Positions 25,708 to 32,502 of a stretch of DNA of 64,000 nucleotides are shown here, piece after piece. The notes beneath the pieces were generated by a model that was not told the origin of the DNA, made no database searches, and worked only from the letters and a program-made list of their open reading frames with translations. The stretch lies in assembly GCF_013410035.1 (NCBI RefSeq), contig NZ_JACCBW010000002.1, positions 1,301,817 through 1,365,816 of the forward strand, read 5' to 3'. Every line of letters starts with the position of its first letter. Within the stretch, counting starts at the first letter, position 1. A program made the position numbers and the translations under genes. Origin of the DNA: Nocardioides cavernae (lineage in GTDB: Bacteria; Actinomycetota; Actinomycetes; Propionibacteriales; Nocardioidaceae).

Positions 25708-27408
25708 TCAGCCGAGCCTGGCGCGCCAGGTGTTGTCGGCCGGGTCGGCGTCGCCGCCCGCCGGGGCCAGCGTGGCGGTGACCTCGGCGCCGCCCTTCGC
25801 CAGGACGACCGCAACGAGGAAGGAGGCGTCACCCGCGACCGCGCAGGTCACGGTCTGCTTGCCCCAGCTGCAGCGACCGTCGACGGTGCGCACGACCTGG
25901 GCGTCCGGTGCCGAGATCGTCAGCACGCCGGTGCCCCCCGCCATGCCGGACACCGTGACGACCAGGGCGTACACCGGACGCGTGCCGCTCACGGTGCCTG
26001 TGACCGACGCGTCCACGGGCGTGGCCGTCGGGCTCTCGGTCGGGGTCTGGGTCGGCTGCTCGGTCGGCTGCTCGGTCGGGACCTGGGTCGGCGTCTGGGT
26101 GGGCGTCTGGGTGGGCGTCTGGGTGGGCTGCTCGGTGGGTGAGGGAGTCGTGGTCGGGCTCGGCGTCGGCGTCCGGGTCGGCTGCTGGGTGGGGGTGGGG
26201 TCCTTCGTGGGACTGGGGGTGGGTGACGGGGTCGGGTCCTGCGTGGGTGCCGGGGTCGGGTCCTGGGTCGGGTCCGGCGTCGGCTGCTGGGTGGGGTCGG
26301 TCGTGACCGACGATCCGGGCGTCACGTCGGCGCCGTCGGGTGGGAGGACGAGGGCGGGCGTGGTGCGCGACCGCTCGCTCCGCGACGGGCTCGCGCCGCC
26401 GGACGGGGTGGCACCGGAGGTCTCGCCGGCGACGGACGACGTGGCCTCCCGGGCGCTCGGCGCGGCGGGATCCGCCGGGCCACGGCTGCCGAGTGCGATG
26501 CCGCCGGCGACGACGGCGGTGCTGAGGGCGACGCCCGCCACCGCCGCTGCGCCGGAGTTCGCGGTGACGAGGTCGCGGACCCTGCCCCAGACCAGGCCGA
26601 TCCCGCCGCCCAGCGTCCCGGACGCCGCGGCACCGCCGAGGTACGCCGTCGCGGCACCCCCCAGCAGCAGCGGCGCCAGCAGGGCGCCGAGGTGGGAGTT
26701 GACCTCGGTGAGCTCGAGGTAGACGGCCATGCACGAGCGGCACTCGTCGAGGTGGTGCTCGACCCTGGCGCCGTCGCGGCGCGAGGTCGCACCTCGCACG
26801 TAGGCGCCGAGCTGTCCGTGGGTCCACCGGCAGTCGTCCTGGTCGAGCTCGGCGACGTGCTGGGTGAGGAAGGCCTGGCGCAGCCCCTCGCGCGCCCGGT
26901 AGGCGAGCGCGGACACGGAGTTGGCGCTCATCCCGAGCATCTCGGCGATGTCGGCGGGCTTGTCGCCCTCGACCTCGGTGTGCCAGAGGACGAGCTGCCA
27001 GCGCTCGGGGAGACTGGCGAACGCACGGGCCGCCGCGGCGCTCTCGAAGCCCTCGACCGCGGTGTCGCGGAACGGGACACCCGGGTCGAAGGCCTCCATG
27101 TCGTCGGTCGTGTGCAGCCGCGAGCCGGCGCGGAAGCGGTCCACCTGCAGCCGGCGCACGGACGTGAGGAGGTAGGCGCGGAATGCGACGTCCGGTCCAC
27201 CCCCGCGCTGCAGCACGCCCAGCACCTTGACGAACGCCTCGGAGACGAGGTCCTCGGCGTCCCCGCCCGGCAGGATCTGGCGGGCGAGCCGCCGGGCGGC
27301 GTCCACGTGGCGCTCGAAGAGGATGCCGTAGGCGTCGACGTCCCCGCCGCGGACCGCCGAGATCAGCTCGGCATCGCCCGGCGCCTCGATGCTGGCGGCA
27401 CTGCTCAT
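25708..27408 (-). CDS. ECF sigma factor fused to a zinc-finger anti-sigma domain, TM helix and Thr/Pro stalk
   Basis: The 566-residue protein joins four parts. Residues 14-95 are sigma region 2 and about 130-180 sigma region 4 ([16 protein letters not shown] ... [20 protein letters not shown], in parts). Residues 195-240 carry a ZAS-type site, H219-x3-C223-x2-C226. A hydrophobic helix follows at about 285-307, then a low-complexity stalk at about 360-460 built of TPTQ, DPTP and EQPT repeats, and a C-terminal beta domain with a Cys pair. It looks like a membrane-tethered sigma factor that carries its own inhibitor, as in ECF groups with C-terminal extensions. I started at the ATG in front of [14 protein letters not shown]. 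Confidence 0.85.
   Translation of the reverse strand: MSSAASIEAPGDAELISAVRGGDVDAYGILFERHVDAARRLARQILPGGDAEDLVSEAFVKVLGVLQRGGGPDVAFRAYLLTSVRRLQVDRFRAGSRLHTTDDMEAFDPGVPFRDTAVEGFESAAAARAFASLPERWQLVLWHTEVEGDKPADIAEMLGMSANSVSALAYRAREGLRQAFLTQHVAELDQDDCRWTHGQLGAYVRGATSRRDGARVEHHLDECRSCMAVYLELTEVNSHLGALLAPLLLGGAATAYLGGAAASGTLGGGIGLVWGRVRDLVTANSGAAAVAGVALSTAVVAGGIALGSRGPADPAAPSAREATSSVAGETSGATPSGGASPSRSERSRTTPALVLPPDGADVTPGSSVTTDPTQQPTPDPTQDPTPAPTQDPTPSPTPSPTKDPTPTQQPTRTPTPSPTTTPSPTEQPTQTPTQTPTQTPTQVPTEQPTEQPTQTPTESPTATPVDASVTGTVSGTRPVYALVVTVSGMAGGTGVLTISAPDAQVVRTVDGRCSWGKQTVTCAVAGDASFLVAVVLAKGGAEVTATLAPAGGDADPADNTWRARLG
26030..26320 (-). repeat. Coding low-complexity repeat (Thr/Pro/Gln stalk)
   Basis: The DNA is built of 12-bp-periodic units such as GTCTGGGTGGGC on the plus strand, encoding Thr-Pro-rich tetrapeptides outside the membrane in the fused sigma protein. 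Several units are identical, so length variation is plausible. Confidence 0.75.
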
Positions 27409-27591
27409 GCGGATCGACGCTTCCCAGGGGCCCGGCCCGGTCGGCCGGGGCCGTTCGACTGTAGCCCTCGGCGCGCTCCGTGGCGCCCCCGAAGAACGAA
27501 TCCGGGAAAAGTCGGTCTGGTCCGCGTCATGGACCGCGATGAGGCACGTCACACCCGTGAGGCATGACCGAGCCTGCCGAGGGGGGTTGCC

Positions 27592-28344
27592 GTGAAGATG
27601 TTCGCCGCGCGTGGGCGACGACTCACGGCTTCCGACCCTGGGGTGAGTGAGCCGCGGTCCACCGTCGAGCGGTCGGGGTTGCCGCACCGGTTGGAGGCTG
27701 TCGGCGAGGCACTCACCTCAGGGTCGGACGTCCTCGAGGCCTGCGCCGTGGCGGGCGGCGAGCTCGCCCGGGACGGGGCCTCGGTGGCGGAGGTCGTCGA
27801 CGCGTTGCGCGTCACGTGGCAGGAGCTCACCGGCTCCGACCCGGGCCTCGACGTCGTGCAGACGATGCTCACGGCCTGGAGCGAGACCACGCTCGGCTAC
27901 CTCCACCAGCTCTCCTGCGAGGACCCGCTCACCGGGCTGTCCAGCCAGGCCCACCTCCGCTCCCGGCTCAGCGAGCTCTACCGGCTCGGCGACGCGGTCC
28001 GCGGTCCCGTCGTGGGGGCGTACGCACTCGTCGTCTTCGGCATGCGCCCCGGTGACGACCCGGTGGAGGCGCCGGTCGACCACTTCACCCGCGCGATGCG
28101 GCTCGCGCGGGCCGGCGAGCTCGCCCGCACCGCCTTCGCCCGCGACGAGACGGTGGCTCGCGTCGGGACGCACCGTGTCGGCATCCTCACGCGCCGCGAC
28201 GAGCACCTCGGCCGGCGGGTCCAGGTCCTGCGCACCCTGCTCGAGGGTGTCGAGCCGGGCTCGCCGGTGCGGGTGTGGATCGAGGGCCTGCCGGGCACGG
28301 ACGCCGGCGCCGCGATGCTGTTCGACGAGCTCGCCCGCGCCTGA
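27592..28344 (+). CDS. Degenerate GGDEF-like protein, function unknown
   Basis: The 250-residue protein contains [23 protein letters not shown] at about residues 109-131 (in parts), which matches the first helix of GGDEF domains, but no GG(D/E)EF active site follows. It is therefore unlikely to make cyclic di-GMP; it may be a regulatory remnant. GTG at 27592 follows GGGGGG at short spacing. A near-perfect 19-bp inverted repeat flanks codons 14-46. The stop is followed by an intergenic repeat and then the SRAP gene. Confidence 0.6.
   Translation: MKMFAARGRRLTASDPGVSEPRSTVERSGLPHRLEAVGEALTSGSDVLEACAVAGGELARDGASVAEVVDALRVTWQELTGSDPGLDVVQTMLTAWSETTLGYLHQLSCEDPLTGLSSQAHLRSRLSELYRLGDAVRGPVVGAYALVVFGMRPGDDPVEAPVDHFTRAMRLARAGELARTAFARDETVARVGTHRVGILTRRDEHLGRRVQVLRTLLEGVEPGSPVRVWIEGLPGTDAGAAMLFDELARA
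27631..27728. repeat. 98-bp segment bounded by 19-bp inverted repeats inside a coding region
   Basis: The arms 27631-27649 and 27710-27728 are inverted repeats matching at 18 of 19 positions, with ends TCCGACCCTG and CAGGGTCGGA. The intervening 60 bp is in frame. It may be a small mobile-like insertion or an RNA hairpin near the 5' end of the gene. Confidence 0.7.
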
Positions 28345-28382
28345 CGTCCCTCGCGCCCGGCCCCGCCGGCCCTGGGGTCGTG

Positions 28383-28437
28383 GGTCTCGGTACGACCCGT
28401 TGCGACCTCGTGCCTCGGTCGCAGGGTCACTCGACCT
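28383..28437. repeat. Intergenic palindromic repeat, GTCTCGGTACG ... CACTCGACC type
   Basis: A hairpin with arms 28394-28407 and 28417-28428 (GACCC..TGCGACC with GGTCGCAGGGTC) is flanked by GGTCTCGGTACG and CACTCGACCTCC. It resembles dispersed palindromic elements common between genes in this group of bacteria. It lies in the 142-base gap before the SRAP gene and may also end the upstream transcript. Confidence 0.5.
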
Positions 28438-28474
28438 CCCTCCCCACGCCGTGCGCTCGTCCCTCGCGCCCGGC

Positions 28475-28480
28475 TAGGGT
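28475..28480 (+). promoter_or_regulatory. -10 box of the SRAP gene, leaderless
   Basis: TAGGGT, 6 nt before the ATG at 28487. Confidence 0.55.
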
Positions 28481-28486
28481 CGTGAC

Positions 28487-29242
28487 ATGTGCGGCCGCTA
28501 CGCCTCGTCCCGGAGCCCCGAGGACCTCGTCGAGGAGTTCGAGGTCGTCGAGAGTCGCATCGACGGACCGCTGGCCGCCGACTACAACGTGGCGCCGACC
28601 AAGGAGGTCTACGCCGTCGTGGAGCGTCCGCCGTCACGCGAGTCGGGACGTGACGGGGAGCCGCCGCAGCGCCAGCTCCGGGTGCTCACGTGGGGCCTGG
28701 TGCCGTCGTGGGCCAAGGACCCGTCCATCGGCAACCGGATGATCAACGCGCGGATGGAGACGGTCGCGGAGAAGCCGGCCTACCGCAAGGCGTTCGCCAC
28801 CCGGCGAGCGCTGCTGCCGGCCGACGGCTACTTCGAGTGGTACCCCAGCTCGCAGACGAACGCCAGGGGCAAGCCGGTCAAGCAGCCCTTCTTCATCCGA
28901 CCGAAGGACGGCGGTGTCCTGGCCATGGCCGGTCTCTACGAGATCTGGCGCGACCCGACGAGGGCCGAGGACGACCCCCACCGCTTCCGGTGGACCTGCA
29001 CGGTCCTCACCACCCAGGCCGAGGACGAGCTCGGCCACATCCACGACCGGATGCCCCTCATGGTCGAGCGCGAGCGGTGGGACGCGTGGCTCGACCCGAC
29101 GACCGCCGGCGACACCTCGCTGCTCGTCCCGGCAGCTCCCGGCCGGCTGGAGGCGTACGCCGTCCCGACGCTCGTCAGCAACGTCCGCAACAACGGCCCG
29201 GAGCTCGTGGAGCCGCTGCCGGCCGAGGGGGACCCCTCGTGA
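28487..29242 (+). CDS. SOS response-associated peptidase (SRAP, YedK/HMCES family)
   Basis: The 251-residue protein has all active-site residues of the family: Cys2 exposed after Met removal, Asn34 in DYNVAPT, Glu117 in GYFEW and His186 in HDRMP. It forms a thiazolidine crosslink with abasic sites in single-stranded DNA, protecting them during replication. The ATG follows TAGGGT by 6 nt. It is coupled by GTGA to an alpha/beta hydrolase. The gene occupies the place of Rv3226c in the mycobacterial aroA-sigH region. Confidence 0.93.
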   Translation: MCGRYASSRSPEDLVEEFEVVESRIDGPLAADYNVAPTKEVYAVVERPPSRESGRDGEPPQRQLRVLTWGLVPSWAKDPSIGNRMINARMETVAEKPAYRKAFATRRALLPADGYFEWYPSSQTNARGKPVKQPFFIRPKDGGVLAMAGLYEIWRDPTRAEDDPHRFRWTCTVLTTQAEDELGHIHDRMPLMVERERWDAWLDPTTAGDTSLLVPAAPGRLEAYAVPTLVSNVRNNGPELVEPLPAEGDPS

Positions 29243-29898
29243 AGAGGGCGACGGTCCGCTCGGTCGACACCCCGCACGGGGAGGGCAGGCTGCACACCCG
29301 CCGTGCCAGCAGCCCGATCGCGACGCTCCTGCTCAGCCACGGCGCCGGGGGAGGCGTCGAGGCGCGTGACCTGCACGCCCTCGCCGACGCCCTGCCCGCG
29401 CAGGGCGTGTCCGTCGTGCTCTTCGAGCAGCCGTGGCGGGTGGCCGGTCGCAGGATCGCGACGGCCCCACCGACCCTCGACGCCGCGCTGACCCGGGCCG
29501 CCGACGTGATGCGGGTCCGTACGCCCCTCGTCGTCGGCGGCCGCTCCGCCGGCGCCCGCTCGGCCGCCCGCACGGCCCGGGCGCTCGGCGCCAGCGGGTG
29601 CCTCGCGCTGTCCTTCCCGCTCCACCAGTCCGGGCGCACCGAGCCCACGCGGCTGCCGGAGCTCCGGGGCGTCGGCCTGCCGACCCTGGTGGTGCAGGGG
29701 GAGCGCGACCCGATGGGCCGCCCCGAGGAGTTCCCCGGCGACCAGGACGGCCTCGACGTCGTGGTGATCCCCGGCGGCGACCACGGCCTCAAGGTGCCGG
29801 CGCGCGGCGAGCTCAGCCAGGACGAGGCGATGGGGATCGTCGTCGAGTCGACCCTCGAGTGGCTGGTGCGCGAGGTCGTCGGGAATCCCTCGGCCTGA
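29239..29898 (+). CDS. Alpha/beta hydrolase, KANL3/Tex30-like
   Basis: The 219-residue protein has an alpha/beta hydrolase core: SHGAGGG as oxyanion segment, nucleophile elbow GGRSAGAR, the acid in QGERDPMG and the His in GGDHGLK. The GTG start overlaps the SRAP stop (GTGA), so it is probably made with it. Its substrate is unknown. The SigR promoter of the next gene overlaps the last codons and stop. Confidence 0.82.
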   Translation: MKRATVRSVDTPHGEGRLHTRRASSPIATLLLSHGAGGGVEARDLHALADALPAQGVSVVLFEQPWRVAGRRIATAPPTLDAALTRAADVMRVRTPLVVGGRSAGARSAARTARALGASGCLALSFPLHQSGRTEPTRLPELRGVGLPTLVVQGERDPMGRPEEFPGDQDGLDVVVIPGGDHGLKVPARGELSQDEAMGIVVESTLEWLVREVVGNPSA

Positions 29899-29907
29899 CC
29901 CGCTGTT
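29881..29907 (+). promoter_or_regulatory. SigR-type promoter upstream of sigR
   Basis: GGGAAT (29881-29886), an 18-nt spacer and GTT (29905-29907) match the SigR/SigH consensus exactly. It lies over the stop codon of the upstream hydrolase gene. The predicted start of transcription, around 29914-29917, coincides with an in-frame GTG (29917) that would add 27 residues to SigR. Confidence 0.75.
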
Positions 29908-29997
29908 GGGACCAGTGTGCAGTCACTGACCCTTGAACGACCGCGACCCCGAGAGCGCGGTACTGACCCTGCGGCCACGGCGGTACTGTGGGAGGCG

Positions 29998-30663
29998 ATG
30001 ACTGAATCGCTCGAGGACCAGGCGTCCTCCACCGAGACCCCCGAGGTCGACCGCGCCACGGAGACCGACGACGAGCGCTCGGCGCGCTTCGAGCGCGACG
30101 CGCTGCCGTTCCTCGACCAGCTCTACGGTGCCGCGATGCGGATGACCCGCAACCCGGCCGACGCCGAGGACCTCGTCCAGGAGACCTTCGCGAAGGCCTA
30201 CAGCGCCTTCCACCAGTTCAAGCCCGGCACCAACCTCAAGGCCTGGCTCTACCGGATCCTCACCAACACCTACATCAACTCCTACCGCAAGAAGCAGCGC
30301 CAGCCGCAGCAGTCGATGTCTGAGGACGTCGAGGACTGGCAGCTCGCACGCGCGGAGTCGCACTCCTCGACCGGGCTCCGGTCCGCGGAGATGGAGGCGC
30401 TGGAGCACCTCCCCGACTCCGAGGTGAAGGAGGCGCTGCAGCGGCTGCCGGAGGAGTTCCGCCTGGCCGTCTACCTCGCCGACGTCGAGGGGTTCCCCTA
30501 CAAGGAGATCGCGGAGATCATGGACACGCCCATCGGTACCGTGATGTCGCGCCTGCACCGCGGTCGCCGCCAGCTCCGCGACATGCTCGCCGACTACGTG
30601 CGCGCCAACGACCTCCTGCCGGCCAGCTCCCTCCCCGGCGGCACCGAGGGGAGCGGATCGTGA
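29998..30663 (+). CDS. sigR: ECF sigma factor SigR (thiol-oxidative stress)
   Basis: The 221-residue sigma factor has region 2 ([31 protein letters not shown], in parts) and region 4 ([26 protein letters not shown]), with the sequence style of Streptomyces SigR and mycobacterial SigH. The ATG has GGAG 3-4 nt upstream. A GTG at 29917 in the same frame gives an extended form from the SigR promoter. It drives genes for thioredoxin, mycothiol and proteolysis, and is held by RsrA, whose gene overlaps it by GTGA. Confidence 0.93.
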   Translation: MTESLEDQASSTETPEVDRATETDDERSARFERDALPFLDQLYGAAMRMTRNPADAEDLVQETFAKAYSAFHQFKPGTNLKAWLYRILTNTYINSYRKKQRQPQQSMSEDVEDWQLARAESHSSTGLRSAEMEALEHLPDSEVKEALQRLPEEFRLAVYLADVEGFPYKEIAEIMDTPIGTVMSRLHRGRRQLRDMLADYVRANDLLPASSLPGGTEGSGS

Positions 30664-30953
30664 GCACGCACGAGCACGGCGGGTCCCACGAGCACGGGAA
30701 GGACGACTGCGTCGACTACATCGAGCGGATCGTCTACTTCATCGACAACGAGCTCGACCAGGCCGACTGCGCCGTCGTCGAGATGCACCTGCGCGAGTGC
30801 GGTCCGTGCCTCGAGCGCCACGACCTCCAGAAGGCCGTCAAGCAGCTCGTGCAGCGGTCCTGCTCGGAAGCGGCCCCCGAGTCGCTGCGCGACCGCGTAC
30901 GCCTCCAGCTGCGCGAGGTCCGCGTCCAGATCACCGAGGGCGGCGGCGCCTGA
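30660..30953 (+). CDS. rsrA: Mycothiol system anti-sigma factor RsrA
   Basis: The 97-residue zinc anti-sigma factor has C17, H43, C47 and C50, exactly the spacing of C11, H37, C41 and C44 in Streptomyces RsrA. Oxidation of these cysteines releases zinc and frees SigR. The His-rich N-terminus ([13 protein letters not shown]) may also bind metal. The GTG start overlaps the sigR stop. Confidence 0.93.
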   Translation: MSTHEHGGSHEHGKDDCVDYIERIVYFIDNELDQADCAVVEMHLRECGPCLERHDLQKAVKQLVQRSCSEAAPESLRDRVRLQLREVRVQITEGGGA

Positions 30954-31026
30954 GCGTGCCACCCGATTCGCCGCGACCCGGCGGATTTGAGACACTGCTC
31001 CGAGCACCGATTCCAGGAGGACCACC

Positions 31027-31101
31027 ATGGGCAAGACCGGACGCAAGCGCCGCGCTCGCAAGAAGAAGGGCGCGAACCACGGCAAGCGCCCCAACGCCTG
31101 A
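31027..31101 (+). CDS. 50S ribosomal protein bL37
   Basis: A 24-residue, highly basic protein with the ending ANHGKRPNA, the actinobacterial ribosomal protein bL37 seen in mycobacterial ribosome structures. AGGAGG lies 6 nt upstream of the ATG. It follows rsrA by 73 bases, its usual neighbourhood, and is followed by a strong terminator. The frame is easily missed because of its size. Confidence 0.88.
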   Translation: MGKTGRKRRARKKKGANHGKRPNA

Positions 31102-31122
31102 GCGTCACTCGACGTCAGCACC

Positions 31123-31155
31123 GTAGAAGTCCCCGCCAGCGGCGGGGACTTCTGC
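31123..31155 (+). terminator. Strong hairpin terminator after bL37
   Basis: A perfect 13-bp stem, AGAAGTCCCCGCC with its complement (31125-31137 and 31141-31153), with a 3-nt loop, extended by a G-T and a G-C pair. It follows the bL37 stop by 23 bases and also faces the end of the leftward small gene at 31170. Confidence 0.85.
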
Positions 31156-31169
31156 ACGTCCGGGCCGGG

Positions 31170-31364
31170 TCAGGCGTCGCGGACCATGTCGCCCAGGGTC
31201 GGCTGCGACAGCAGCGTCAGCGCCGACACGTGGGGCAGGTGGAGGTCGCCCCCGTGCTCGCTCAGCAGGGCGCGCACCTCGTCGACCGCGACGCGCCGCT
31301 CGTGCTCCGCCATCTCGATGCGCTGCCCCAGCGTCGCCAGCGCCTCGCGCAGGACGTCGTCCAT
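31170..31364 (-). CDS. Small helical protein, unknown function
   Basis: The 64-residue protein (MDDVLREALATLGQRIEMAE ...) is acidic and mostly helical, with heptad-like spacing that could form a short coiled coil. AGGAGG lies 7 nt upstream of the ATG, which supports translation; longer frames upstream are not supported. It is convergent with bL37. I do not recognise the family. Confidence 0.65.
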   Translation of the reverse strand: MDDVLREALATLGQRIEMAEHERRVAVDEVRALLSEHGGDLHLPHVSALTLLSQPTLGDMVRDA

Positions 31365-31494
31365 GTGGTCCCTCCTGGGTCCGGGCGCGCGCCCCCGCGC
31401 ACGCGGCTCGAAGCCTCCCATGCCTCCGGGGTCCGGACGCGGAGCACGCACCGATCCCGACGTGTGGTCTAGTCAGGCTTGCCTTGACGCTCGT

Positions 31495-31869
31495 CTAGAG
31501 CCTCGTCATGAACCTCTCCGCGTCGACCACGACGCGGGTGATCTCGCCGGCGGCGAGGACCTTGCCGCCGGCGGCGTCGCGGGCGCTGACGGTGAAGCGG
31601 TGCAGCCGCCCGTCCTCGTAGGCGCTCGACGCGCTGACCTCGACCCGGGCGCCCACCGGGCTCGCGGCGAGGTGCTCGACCTGGACCCGGGTGCCGACGC
31701 TCGTCGACCCCACCGGGAGGGTCCCCGCGAGCGCGGCGCAGGTCGCTGCCTCGAGCCAGGCCAGCAGTCGCGGCGTGCCCAGCACCGGCAGCGACCCGCT
31801 CCCCACGGCGACGGCGGTGTCGTCCTCTCCGACGGTGAAGGTCAGCGTGGCGGGCTCGGGAGAGGTCAT
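31495..31869 (-). CDS. Hotdog-fold thioesterase, FlK-like
   Basis: The 124-residue protein matches the hotdog thioesterase family that includes fluoroacetyl-CoA thioesterase: TPRLLAWLEAATCAALAGTLPVGSTSVGTRVQVEHLAASPVG (read in parts). It would hydrolyse small acyl-CoAs. The ATG has GGAAGG about 8 nt upstream. It is divergent from the ECF sigma gene. Confidence 0.8.
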   Translation of the reverse strand: MTSPEPATLTFTVGEDDTAVAVGSGSLPVLGTPRLLAWLEAATCAALAGTLPVGSTSVGTRVQVEHLAASPVGARVEVSASSAYEDGRLHRFTVSARDAAGGKVLAAGEITRVVVDAERFMTRL

Positions 31870-31905
31870 CGGCGGGGCCTTCCGGGAGAAAGTCGGGTCG
31901 GTGGG

Positions 31906-31932
31906 GCAACCTGAGGCACGCACGTACGTCTA
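31906..31932 (+). promoter_or_regulatory. ECF-type promoter of the SigE-family sigma gene
   Basis: AAC in GGCAACCT, a 16-nt spacer and CGTC (31927-31930), typical of ECF sigma promoters, end 8 nt before the ATG. Autoregulation by the encoded sigma factor and a leaderless mRNA are likely. Confidence 0.6.
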
Positions 31933-31938
31933 CCAGAC

Positions 31939-32502
31939 ATGAGCACGAGGACCTCGCACGCGGGGACGGGAGTGGGGACGGGCATGGGCACGGGGGTGGA
32001 GGCGTCGGTGGACATCACCGAGCTCTACGCCGCCCACCGGCTCGCCCTGGTCCGGCTCGCGGTGCTCCTCGTCGACGACCTCGCGTCCGCCGAGGACGTC
32101 GTGCAGGACGCGTTCGCGGCGCTGGCGAGGCGCCCGGAGGCGGTGCGGGACCCGTCGAGGGCGCTGGCCTACCTGCGGGTCTCGGTGGTCAACACCGCCC
32201 GGTCCGCGCTGCGGAGGCGGCGCACCGCCCGGGCGTACGCGCCACCCCGCGACACGGGTCCGCCGTCACCTGAGGAGAGCGCGGTCCTGGCCGAGGAGCA
32301 CCGCGAGGTGATCGTCGCGCTGCGTCGCCTCGCGCCACGCCAGCGCGAGGTCCTGGTGCTGCGCTACTGGTCGAACCTCACCGAGGCCGAGATCGCCGCC
32401 GCGCTGGACATCAGCCAGGGCACCGTCAAGTCGACCGCCAGCCGCGCGCTGGTGGCGTTGCAGAAGTCCCTGCGCGAGATCGAGGGGGAGGAGGAGCGAT
32501 GA
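31939..32502 (+). CDS. SigE-family ECF sigma factor
   Basis: The 187-residue sigma factor has a Gly/Thr-rich N-terminal run, region 2 (LYAAHRLALVRLAVLLVDDLASAEDVVQDAF, in parts) and region 4 (LAPRQREVLVLRYWSNLTEAEIAAALDIS, in parts). It overlaps the next gene by ATGA, so the membrane protein made with it is its probable partner or regulator. An ECF promoter lies directly upstream. Confidence 0.88.
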   Translation: MSTRTSHAGTGVGTGMGTGVEASVDITELYAAHRLALVRLAVLLVDDLASAEDVVQDAFAALARRPEAVRDPSRALAYLRVSVVNTARSALRRRRTARAYAPPRDTGPPSPEESAVLAEEHREVIVALRRLAPRQREVLVLRYWSNLTEAEIAAALDISQGTVKSTASRALVALQKSLREIEGEEER

